A stretch of 64,000 nt of DNA from Planctomycetota bacterium (lineage in GTDB: Bacteria > Planctomycetota > SZUA-567 > H5-PLA8). Numbering within the stretch: the stretch's first letter is position 1; the number at the start of each line of letters is the position of its first letter. A model generated the notes under the pieces. It ran no database searches. It saw only the letters and a list, made by a program, of their open reading frames with translations, and was not told the origin of the DNA. Location of the stretch: positions 1,521,326-1,585,325 of the forward strand of contig JAOSKN010000002.1 of assembly GCA_027493525.1 (NCBI GenBank), given 5' to 3'. The position numbers and the translations under genes are program-made. Of this stretch, positions 26,242 to 34,196 are shown piece by piece.

Positions 26242-27879
26242 CTACTCGCCGGGCGGGGCGGGCGGCTTGACGGGGGCTTGCTCCCCGGTCTTGGCGGTCT
26301 TCTCCGCCGGCGGTGCGGCGGTCTTCTGAGCGGGCTTGGGCGGCGGGGCGGCCTTGGGCCAGTCGTCGGTGCGGAAGGGCGTCGCGGGCAGGCCTTCCTT
26401 ATTATAGAGGTTGCACTCGGGAGAATTGGCCCAGGCGTAGCGGACGGCGACGGGCGCGGCGACCTTCTCGCTGCTCACCACGACCGTCTCGCCCTCGATC
26501 TTCGCGTCGGCCCAGACGAACTCCTTGTCCTCGCCGCAGACGGCGAAGCCCTTGAGCGGCTCGCCGCCCTGCGCGGCCAGCCCGCCGCCGACGTGCTTGA
26601 AGTGGAGCGTGGCCTTGCCGCCGGCGACGTCCATCTTTTCATAAACGGGCCCGGAGTAGACGAGGTCCTCGCCGTAGGCGAGCTTGCGCGCGGCGAGGGC
26701 GAGGCGCTTGCCGACATCCTGTTTGTTGCGGGGATGGATGTCTTTCTCGTCGCCGATGTCGATGATCACGGCCATGCCGGTGTTGGGGAGCTTGAGCGTG
26801 TTGAGCTGGGTTTCGCGGAGGCGCGGCCAGTTGTCGTCGGTGGGCTGCTCGGCGCGGGCCATGAAGTTGGCGAGCTGGACGAAGAGGAAGGGGAAGTCGC
26901 CCTGCCCCCACTGCGCGCGCCAGTCGGAGATCATGGTCGTGAAGAGCTTCTCGTAGCGCGCGTAATCGCCGGAGTTGGATTCCCCCTGGTACCAGATCGC
27001 GCCTTTGATGGCGTACGGCAGGAGCGGGGCGACCATGCCGTTCCAGAGCCCCGAGGGGCGGTGGGGGTTGTCGGGGCCCATGGGCGGATTGGGCTGGCGG
27101 GGCGGCTTTTCGCCCTTGGCCTTGGCCTCCTCGACCTGCTTCTTCCAGGCCTCGACCTGTTCGTCGTGCTTCTTCTTGCGCTCGTCGTAGCCTTCCATGG
27201 CCTTGTCGTAGGCGTCGAGGTAGCCCTTGAGGGCCTCGTCGGCGGCGAGGGCCTCGCGGCGGGTCCAGGCCTGCGCGGGGGTGCCGCCCCAGGAGGTGTT
27301 GAGCAGGCCGATGGGGACGTTGAGCTGGCGGTGCAGGTCGCGGGCGAAGTAGTAGGCCACCGCCGAGAAGCCTCCGGCGGTCTTGGGCGAGCAGACGACC
27401 CAGGCGCCCTGGCCGTCGGCGGCGGGTTCGCCGGCGACCGCGCGCTTGACCTTGAAGTGGCGGATCCGCGGGAAGTCGGCGGCGGCGAGCTCCTCCGGCG
27501 CGTTGTTGCTGTTCTGGACGACCCACTCCATGTTCGACTGTCCCGAGGCGACCCAGACGTCGCCGACCAGGACGTCCGGGACGGTCAGCTTGTTGGCGCC
27601 CTCGACGGTCAGCTCGAACGGCCCGCCGGCTTCCATGGATTCCAGGACGACCTTCCAGGCGCCCTTCTCGTCGGCGGCGGCGCTCACGCTCTGTCCGTTG
27701 AAGGCGACGGCGACCTTCTCCCCGGCGCCGGCCGTGCCCCAGACGGGGACCTTGACGCCGCGCTGGAGGACCATGTGCTCGCCGAAGACGCCGGCGAGCT
27801 TGACCTCGGCGCGCGCGGATGAAGCCAAGATCGTCACGACCATGACTGCCATGGCGCGTTGCGAGAGATTGCTGAACAT
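26242..27879 (-). CDS. Secreted sialate O-acetylesterase
   Basis: 545 residues from the ATG at 27879, with a signal peptide cut after SSARA. It hydrolyses acetyl esters on sialic acids or related sugars outside the cytoplasm. SGNH-type blocks are intact: catalytic Ser in VASGQSNMEW, GAIWYQGESN and the Asp/His block KDIHPRNKQDVGKRLA. A Lys/Glu-rich insertion (about 220-260) and a Pro/Ala/Lys-rich tail (about 505-545) are unusual additions. Such enzymes are abundant in planctomycetes that degrade sulfated or acetylated polysaccharides. Confidence 0.9.
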   Translation of the reverse strand: MFSNLSQRAMAVMVVTILASSARAEVKLAGVFGEHMVLQRGVKVPVWGTAGAGEKVAVAFNGQSVSAAADEKGAWKVVLESMEAGGPFELTVEGANKLTVPDVLVGDVWVASGQSNMEWVVQNSNNAPEELAAADFPRIRHFKVKRAVAGEPAADGQGAWVVCSPKTAGGFSAVAYYFARDLHRQLNVPIGLLNTSWGGTPAQAWTRREALAADEALKGYLDAYDKAMEGYDERKKKHDEQVEAWKKQVEEAKAKGEKPPRQPNPPMGPDNPHRPSGLWNGMVAPLLPYAIKGAIWYQGESNSGDYARYEKLFTTMISDWRAQWGQGDFPFLFVQLANFMARAEQPTDDNWPRLRETQLNTLKLPNTGMAVIIDIGDEKDIHPRNKQDVGKRLALAARKLAYGEDLVYSGPVYEKMDVAGGKATLHFKHVGGGLAAQGGEPLKGFAVCGEDKEFVWADAKIEGETVVVSSEKVAAPVAVRYAWANSPECNLYNKEGLPATPFRTDDWPKAAPPPKPAQKTAAPPAEKTAKTGEQAPVKPPAPPGE

Positions 27880-27993
27880 GATCCACCGTCTCCAGTAGTC
27901 TGAATGCATCGCCTGTGCCACGATAGGCCGGTTATACGATCAATCCGCGCGCCGCTCAAGCGGCGCCGCATGTGTTCCAGGAGGACCGCCCCG

Positions 27994-29245
27994 ATGCCCG
28001 ACCAGATCGAGATCTGCCGTCAAGCCGCGCTGGCGCTGCTTAAGCCAAGCCCGCGCGACCTCCAGCACGGCCTGGAGGTGCACGCGCGGAGCCTGGTCGT
28101 GGATAGCTATGGCTTCGCTCCACGCGCCGCCCGGGACGGCGAAGCCTATCAGGCGGCCTGGGAGGCCGGCGCCTCCGACTTGGAACTGAAGGACCTCGAC
28201 GAGGAGCAGCGGCAGACGCGCGTGGCGACCGATGTGCGAGAGCGCGAAGCCTTTCGCCGGGCCTGGGAAGCCGCCGGCGTGACGTGCATCCTGCAGAACG
28301 CGGGCGAGGAAGGCGAGTCGGTGCCGCGGCTGTTGAAGCGCCTCGCACGCTTTACTTACGTCACCGATTTGCTCCCGGACCTGCTCGCGCGCGCGCTGAC
28401 GCCGGCGGACATCCGCGCCGCGCACCGCGCCGGCAAGCGTTGCCTGTATCTCACCTGCAATGGCGTTCCGCTGGCTGGGGAGCGGTACGATGTCCACCAC
28501 GAACTGGGCTTCGTGCGGATCTTCTTTCAACTCGGCGCGCGCATGATGCACCTCACCTACAACCGGCGGAACTCGATCGGCGAGGGCTGCGCGGAGGCCG
28601 GCGACGGCGGACTGAGCGACTTCGGGCGCCAAGCCGTGGCGGAACTCAACCGCGCCGGCATCATCCCGGACGTGGCGCACTCGAGCTGGAAGACGTGCCT
28701 CGACGCGTGCGCCGCGAGTTCCAAGCCGGTGGCGATCAGCCATGCGACCTGCCACGCGCGGCATGCGCATATCCGCGCGAAGTCCGACGAGGCGATCAAA
28801 GCCGTCGCGGGAACCGGCGGGTTCATGGGCGTCTGCGGCGTGCCGGCGTTCCTGGGGAACGGGCGACATCCGCGCGTTGCTGGATCACTTGGTCTACCTG
28901 AAGCAGCTCGTTGGCTGCGACCACATTGCGATCGGGACCGATGTCGCGCACGCCTCGCCATATGCCCAGGAGGAGCAGGCGAAGATCGCGGCGCGCGGGC
29001 GGCGGCAGCATCCGCGCTGGGGCGGCTTCTGGCCGCCGGGGTCGGGGCTGGACGATCCGGCATGGAACCGGCCGGAGCAGAAGCAGAGCCTGGCCTGGAC
29101 CAACTTCCCGCTCTTCACCGTGGGCCTGGTGCAACGCGGCTTCAGCGAAGAGGAGATCCGGAAGGTTCTCGGCGAGAACGTGCTGCGCGTCGCCGAAGCG
29201 ACGCTGCCGCAGGAGTTCATCGCGCGGGACCGGGCGGGCGCTTGA
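27994..29245 (+). CDS. M19 membrane-dipeptidase homologue lacking metal ligands, one-base frame break
   Basis: Repair gives 416 residues. The ATG at 27994 has an AGGAGG site ten bases upstream. The fold of renal-dipeptidase family M19 is recognisable in QLGARMMHLTYNRRNSIGEG, DVAHSSWKTCLDA, KPVAISHATCHARH, GCDHIAIGTDV and the tail GFSEEEIRKVLGENVLRV. The N-terminal H-x-D metal pair of active enzymes is replaced (VVDSYGF where DGHND is usual) and the bridging Glu site reads LTCNG, so normal binuclear zinc binding looks lost. The frame breaks in GGGC near 28861-28863; removing one G restores F-L-G-N-G-D-I-R-A-L-L. Confidence 0.75.
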
Positions 29246-29258
29246 GCGCGGCCGCCGG

Positions 29259-30023
29259 TCAGGCGCAAGCGACGATGCGGCCGTCCTTCAGGAAAGGCTC
29301 GGCCATCTTGACGCTGCCGTCGGGGCGGACGATCGGCTTGGCGGAGAACTGCGTGAGATACAACCGGCGCAGGGCGCCGGTGTGGTTCGGCCCGCTGCGA
29401 TGGAAGGTGTAGCAACTGAAGACGATCAGGCTGCCGGCGGGGGCGAGCACGGGGATGCCGGGATCGTCGCCGTGGTAGCCGATCCAGTCTCGGGACTCCG
29501 GCTCGACGACGTGCTCGACCTTCTCCCGCGTGCCGGCGCGGCCGTACGGCAGGATGTGGAGCGTGCCGTTGGCCTCGCTGAGGTCGTCGAGGGCGCATAG
29601 GATCGTGACGAAGGGCGGATTGTCGAACTTGATGTAGCCGGCGTCCTGGTGCCAGCCGAACTTCATGCCGCCGCCGCCGCCCTTGACGACGAACTGTTCC
29701 AGGGAGAGGTAGGCCTCGCCGCCGACGGTGGCGCGGCAGACGCCGGCGAGCAGGTCGGAGTAGATGAACTCGCGGAGCGGCTGGCGTTCGCGCGCCAGGT
29801 AAGGGATGAAGTAGCGCTTGTCGCGGAAGTTCAGTTCGCAAACGGTCGGGTCGCTCGCGTCGATGCGCCGGTTCATGTGTTCGATGCCGAGCGCGCACTC
29901 GGCGCGCAGGACCTCGATCCGTTCACGGGGCACCGCGTTCTCGACGGCGAACCAGCCTTCGTCTTCGTATTGGCGGCGGTGCTCGGCGGTAACGAGGGCG
30001 GGGGCGGCGGCGAGCGCGGGCAT
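29259..30023 (-). CDS. Phytanoyl-CoA dioxygenase (PhyH)-family enzyme
   Basis: 254 residues of the Fe(II)/2-oxoglutarate oxygenase fold. The facial triad is visible as H-x-D in KFGWHQDAGYIKF and the distal His in VFSCYTFHRSGPN, followed by an Arg (GALRRLYL) for 2-oxoglutarate. Substrate unknown: planctomycetes carry many paralogues. It faces the AraC regulator gene across a 131-base divergent intergenic region, so that regulator is the likely controller. Confidence 0.88.
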   Translation of the reverse strand: MPALAAAPALVTAEHRRQYEDEGWFAVENAVPRERIEVLRAECALGIEHMNRRIDASDPTVCELNFRDKRYFIPYLARERQPLREFIYSDLLAGVCRATVGGEAYLSLEQFVVKGGGGGMKFGWHQDAGYIKFDNPPFVTILCALDDLSEANGTLHILPYGRAGTREKVEHVVEPESRDWIGYHGDDPGIPVLAPAGSLIVFSCYTFHRSGPNHTGALRRLYLTQFSAKPIVRPDGSVKMAEPFLKDGRIVACA

Positions 30024-30154
30024 GGGCGGGTCCTTTCTTCTTTATTCTCGTGAATTGTCTGTCTGCCTGGAATGTACCCCGGTGCCTGAGTCTGGACTTC
30101 TCAAGAGCCGCCCGAATAGTTATCATTTTTTGTCGAGCCCGGGAGCCTGCCGCG

Positions 30155-31000
30155 ATGCGCCGCGTGATCCTGCCGCTGCCCCGCGAACTCGACGGGGATC
30201 TCTGGCTTAGTCCCATCGGCGCCCAGGCCGCGCCGGCCGCGCGGCGGCTCGGGCATGCTCACGCGGAACTGGAATTGAACCTCGTGGTGCGCGGGAGCGG
30301 TGCGTATCTGATCGACGGGCGGCGGGTGGCGCTGAGGCCGCGGAGCCTGGTCTGGCTCTTTCCCGCGCAACACCACCTCATGCTCGACGATGCGCCGGAC
30401 CTGGAAATGTGGATCGGGGTCTTCAGGCCGCGGCTGCTGCGCGCGGCGTGCCGGAGCGCGGGCAGCCGGACGCTGGCGCGGCAGCGCGTCGAGACGCCGC
30501 TGCAGAAGCGGCTGGCGGCGGAAGCCGCGGCGCGGCTGGAGCGGCTCTTCGAGGAAGTCGCCGAATCGCGGGGCCGGCCCGACGCTTTCAATGCGGGACT
30601 GGCCTTCGCGGCGCTCGCGGCTTGGGGGCTGTTCTCGGACGCGGACGAGGCGGGCCCGGGCACGGACGTCCATCCGGCCGTTGAGCGCGCTGCGCGGCTG
30701 CTGCGCGAGGAACCCGGCGGCGAGCTGAACCTGGCGGGCCTGGCGCGCCGCGCGGGCTTAAGCCCCGCGCGCCTCTCGCGGCTCTTCAAGCAGCAGACCG
30801 GCGTGAGCCTGACGCAGTACCGCAACCGCTTCCGGTTGGAACGCTTCCTGGAGCTGTACGGCGAGGGGCAGCGGCGGAGCATGCTGCAAGCGGCGCTGGA
30901 GGCGGGCTTCGGGAGCTACCCGCAGTTTCATCGGGTCTTTCGCGCGCGGATGGGCGTGGGGCCGCGGGGGTATCGGAGGAAGAAGGACAGCAATCAGTAA
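30155..31000 (+). CDS. AraC-family transcriptional regulator
   Basis: 281 residues from the ATG at 30155. The N-terminal cupin-like sensing domain shows HAHAELELNLVVRGSGAYLI. The C-terminal pair of helix-turn-helix units is LNLAGLARRAGLSPARLSRLFKQQTG and MLQAALEAGFGSYPQFHRVFRARMGVGPRGYR. It probably senses a sugar or small metabolite and controls the divergent dioxygenase gene. Its 3' end runs into a heptamer array that has been entered by an IS. Confidence 0.9.
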   Translation: MRRVILPLPRELDGDLWLSPIGAQAAPAARRLGHAHAELELNLVVRGSGAYLIDGRRVALRPRSLVWLFPAQHHLMLDDAPDLEMWIGVFRPRLLRAACRSAGSRTLARQRVETPLQKRLAAEAAARLERLFEEVAESRGRPDAFNAGLAFAALAAWGLFSDADEAGPGTDVHPAVERAARLLREEPGGELNLAGLARRAGLSPARLSRLFKQQTGVSLTQYRNRFRLERFLELYGEGQRRSMLQAALEAGFGSYPQFHRVFRARMGVGPRGYRRKKDSNQ

Positions 31001-31009
31001 ACAGTAAAC

Positions 31010-32351
31010 GGCCAAGTGTCAGCAACCCCTAGTCACTTGAGTGTCAGCAATCCCTGGTCACCATCAGCCTCTAAACGGCCAATTCAGGAGGCGGATGTGA
31101 GACAAAAAACAAGCTCGCCCAGCGACGCCGAGAGATGGTTCGGCTGGCGCGCCGCGGCGTCTCCCTGCGCGAGGTCGCCCGCCGCTTCGGCGTGTCTCTG
31201 GGCACCGTCCAACTCTGGGTCCGGCGCGCCCATGGACAACGGCTCGACCGCGTCTGCTTTGACGACCGGCTCGCGGGCGCGCCACGCGCCGCCAACCGCC
31301 TCGCCGAGGATCTGGAAGACTTGATCCTCGACCTGCGCCGACAACTCAAAACGCACAGCGCGCTCGGCGAGCACGGCGCCGCGGCCATTCGTCGCGCCCT
31401 CCAGGAGCAGGGCGGGCCGCAGCCGGCCGTGCGGACCATCGGCCGCGTGCTCGAACGCCGTGGCGCGCTCGACGGCCGCCGCCGTCTGCGCCGGAACCCT
31501 CCGCCACGTGGCTGGTACCTGCCCGAGTTGGCTGCGGGCCGCGCGGAACTCGACAGCTTCGACTTCATCGAAGACCTGCGCATCGCCGGCGGGCCGCTGC
31601 TGGACGTGCTGACGGGTGCCTCGCTGCACGGCAACTTGGCCGATGCCTGGGTAAGCGCACAACCCACGACGCCGCTGGTGCTTAGCTGCCTGCTGGCGCG
31701 CTGGCGACGCGATGGTTTGCCAACCTATGCCCAGTTCGATAACGACACGCGCTTTCAAGGCGGCCACAATCGGCCGGACGTCTTTGGCCGCGTCACACGC
31801 CTGTCCCTGCAACTGGGCGTCGTCCCGGTCTTCGCGCCGCCGCGCGAACCGGGCTTCCAGAACGCCATCGAAAACTTCAACGGGCGCTGGCAGCAAGCCG
31901 GCTGGCGCCGCTTCCAAGTCGCCTCGCGGGAGGAACTCCAGGCCCACGCCGAGCGCTACACGGCGGCCTTCCGAGCGCGGTATACGGCGCGCCAGGAGGC
32001 CGCGCCGAACCGTCGAGCCTTCCCGCAGCCATGGCGCCTGAAACTGGAACCCCTGCCCCAGGGCCGTTTGATTTTCCTGCGCCGTTGCAATGCGCAAGGC
32101 CGCTTCGACATGCTCGGTCACCGTTTCGTCATCGGCCGCCATTGGGGCCACCGCCTGGTCCGGGCCGAAGTCGATCTGAAGGCCGAGCGCATCCGCGTCT
32201 ACGGGCTGCGCCGCAGGGAACCGACCGTCCAGCCACTGCTGCAAGAGTTTCATTACCAGCCCCAATTGCGACCAAAATTCCATTGACCCGAACGGCTTCC
32301 CGATGACAGTTTTGCTGACCCCAAGTGACTAGGGGTTGCTGACACTTGGCC
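31010..32351 (+). mobile_element. Integrase-type insertion sequence, copy 1
   Basis: A 1,342-bp element with 30-bp perfect inverted ends (GGCCAAGTGTCAGC...). The left end also carries a second, near-identical 20-bp copy of the TGTCAGCAA-CCCT-GTCAC motif (31041-31060), so transposase binding sites are probably doubled. It lies inside a CAGTAAA heptamer array; AGTAAAC occurs directly on both sides, but in a 7-bp-period target this cannot be told from simple insertion. Copy 2 is at 46812-48153. Confidence 0.93.
31135..32286 (+). CDS. DDE integrase-core (rve) transposase, copy 1
   Basis: 383 residues from the ATG at 31135. An N-terminal helix-turn-helix (RGVSLREVARRFGVSLGTVQLW) is followed by an integrase core whose acidic residues appear in DSFDFIED, AQFDNDTRF and NAIENFNGRW, resembling the IS481/IS3 superfamily. 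The conserved helix extends upstream of this ATG (N-K-L-A-Q-R-R-R-E-M-V-R-L), while the only good ribosome site, AGGAGG at 31087, serves a GTG at 31098 in the other frame. A slip of one base on the A6 run (31103-31108) would join them. Confidence 0.88.
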   Translation: MVRLARRGVSLREVARRFGVSLGTVQLWVRRAHGQRLDRVCFDDRLAGAPRAANRLAEDLEDLILDLRRQLKTHSALGEHGAAAIRRALQEQGGPQPAVRTIGRVLERRGALDGRRRLRRNPPPRGWYLPELAAGRAELDSFDFIEDLRIAGGPLLDVLTGASLHGNLADAWVSAQPTTPLVLSCLLARWRRDGLPTYAQFDNDTRFQGGHNRPDVFGRVTRLSLQLGVVPVFAPPREPGFQNAIENFNGRWQQAGWRRFQVASREELQAHAERYTAAFRARYTARQEAAPNRRAFPQPWRLKLEPLPQGRLIFLRRCNAQGRFDMLGHRFVIGRHWGHRLVRAEVDLKAERIRVYGLRRREPTVQPLLQEFHYQPQLRPKFH

Positions 32352-32441
32352 AGTAAACAGTAAACAGTGAACAGTGAACAGTGAACAGTAACAGCAAACG
32401 GCCTCCGAAGAAGCCGTTTGCCGTTACTGTTCACCGTTCAC
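32352..32441. repeat. CAGTRAA heptamer array, resumed after IS copy 1
   Basis: Continues in the same phase the array that ends at 31009, then inverts (GTTACTGTTCACCGTTCAC) just before the stop of the cyclase-like gene. Confidence 0.9.
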
Positions 32442-33983
32442 TTACTTATACATGGGCAGGTAGCGGTAGTAGACCTCGAGACAGAGGCAGCCGAGGGCGG
32501 TCTGGCCGACGCGGCCCCAGTTGTCGCTGTAGGCGCCGACGGGATCCCAACTGCCGTCCTCGTCGCCGCCTTGGCGCTGGTTCTCGCAGAAGGCCTTCTT
32601 CATCGCTTCGTTCCAGTCCTTCCAGGCCGGGCCGCCCTGCTGGAAGGCGCAGAGGGTGCCATAATACCAGTAGTAGAGGTCCACGCTGGAACCGTTCGCG
32701 TCCCACTTGGGCACGCCGCCTTTGTTGACGAAAAGGTTGACGCTGCCTTCCAGGTCTTCTTTCTTCCAACCCAGGAACTGGCGGCAGAGGGTGCCGATGG
32801 CGGTGAGGCGGTGCGCGGAAGCGGCGTGCTCGTTGGTCGTCTGGTACCAGTAGGTGCTGCCGCCGTAAGCGTCCGCGGCCTTGTGCTCGACGCTGTCCAG
32901 GAAGCGGATCGCGCCTTCGAAGGAACCGGGATCGACGTGCAGGCCGGCGGCCTTGGCGGACTTGAGCTGCATGACGAACCAGCCGCTGACGGAGAGGTCC
33001 GCGGGGGACTTGGGCTGGTAGCGCCAGCCGAGTTTCTCGGAGCCATCGCCTTGCTGGTGGACGTTGACGCTGTAGTCGATGGCCTTCTGCGCGGCGGCCT
33101 TGGTTACTTCCGAGCGGCCCATGCCGGCGGCTTCGGCCAGCGCCATGCCGGCGATCGCGTGCGGGTACCCCGTGCCGCGGTGCCCGCCGGCGTCGGTCGA
33201 ATCGAAGACCAGTCCGCTGTCCTGCTGCCTGGAGATGAGCCACTTCGTGGCGCGGCGGACGTGATCCTTGAACTCGCCGACCTTCTCGGTGTGCCCCGCG
33301 CCGAGGAAGGCCAGGAGCGCGAAGCCGGTGCAGGCGGTGTCGGTCTTGTAGCGGCTGGCGTACTTGGAGGTGTCCCAGTGGCCGTCGGGTTCCTGGTGCT
33401 TCGCGAGCCAGCGCAGGGCGTTTTTGACGGCGTCTTCGGTGGCCGGCCCGCCGCCGCCGTTGCGCAGGGCGCGGTTCTTGTCGCCGCCAAATCGGGTGCC
33501 GTACTTGCCGCCGCCGCCGCCGTTCAGGCCGAGCGCCGCGGAGACCCCCTGGCCTGCAAAGTCGACGTCGGAGATCTTATCTTCTTCGCCCTTGGCCATC
33601 TGCGTGTTCATGTTGTCCATGGTCTCGGCCTGTTCGGCGACTTCCATCTGCTCGTGGACGAAGACCAGGTTCTCGACCGGATCCTGTTCGCTTTCGAAGG
33701 TCACCGGCTGGGGTTTCAGGGCCGGCTTGCGCGGTTCTTCTTCCTTCGGCGGCGGGTCCTGCACTAACGAGGTGTCGATGACGATTTCTTGGGCAGTGGG
33801 GCGGAAGATGGCCATGCCGATGAGCGTCAGCAGCAGCAGCAACAGCGCGTGGAACGAGCCGCTCACGATCCACCACGGCGCGGCGCCCAGGTTGTCCAGC
33901 AGCGCCTGCGCGGCGCCGGGCCGGTTTTCCTGCGCATCAAGCAGCGCTTCGTCTGCCAGTATGTCCTTTTCGTAGGCGTCCAT
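32442..33983 (-). CDS. Membrane-anchored prenyltransferase/squalene-cyclase-like repeat protein
   Basis: 513 residues from the ATG at 33983 behind an AGGAG site. One N-terminal transmembrane helix (about 36-58) and a Pro/Glu-rich periplasmic linker with a Gly-rich segment (GLNGGGGGKYG) precede an alpha/alpha toroid (about 175-505) built of repeats such as VKNALRWLAKHQEPDGHW, RATKWLISRQQDSGLV and GQTALGCLCLEVYYRYL. Such repeats occur in terpene cyclases, but the catalytic DDTAE/DxDD motif is not present, so a binding or scaffold role is likelier. The architecture is frequent in planctomycetes. Confidence 0.85.
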   Translation of the reverse strand: MDAYEKDILADEALLDAQENRPGAAQALLDNLGAAPWWIVSGSFHALLLLLLTLIGMAIFRPTAQEIVIDTSLVQDPPPKEEEPRKPALKPQPVTFESEQDPVENLVFVHEQMEVAEQAETMDNMNTQMAKGEEDKISDVDFAGQGVSAALGLNGGGGGKYGTRFGGDKNRALRNGGGGPATEDAVKNALRWLAKHQEPDGHWDTSKYASRYKTDTACTGFALLAFLGAGHTEKVGEFKDHVRRATKWLISRQQDSGLVFDSTDAGGHRGTGYPHAIAGMALAEAAGMGRSEVTKAAAQKAIDYSVNVHQQGDGSEKLGWRYQPKSPADLSVSGWFVMQLKSAKAAGLHVDPGSFEGAIRFLDSVEHKAADAYGGSTYWYQTTNEHAASAHRLTAIGTLCRQFLGWKKEDLEGSVNLFVNKGGVPKWDANGSSVDLYYWYYGTLCAFQQGGPAWKDWNEAMKKAFCENQRQGGDEDGSWDPVGAYSDNWGRVGQTALGCLCLEVYYRYLPMYK

Positions 33984-34196
33984 GGTCCTGCTCCTTTTTC
34001 CGCGAGCCCCTTGCCGACCTGCTTCGTACAGGGCGCTTAACGCGGCGCGGCGCTCGAGGTTCACGGCGTTGCAAGATTCTCGCGGTTCGCCCGCACGTGC
34101 CTTGATTCGAGCCGCCGCGCCGGCCGGCGGATCCGGACGCTTGGGCGCTTCGCAATGCCCACTGGCGCGACCCGAACTTTTGGCTAACCTGCTCCC

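Noticed and set aside
24618..26270. A 550-codon frame through the tandem array and opposite the GT4 gene
   Set aside because: Consists of the repeat translated as Arg/Gly/Trp runs and an antisense shadow.
32442..33983. Functional squalene-hopene cyclase
   Set aside because: The toroid repeats are present, but I see no D-x-D-D catalytic motif, and the protein is anchored with a periplasmic-type linker.
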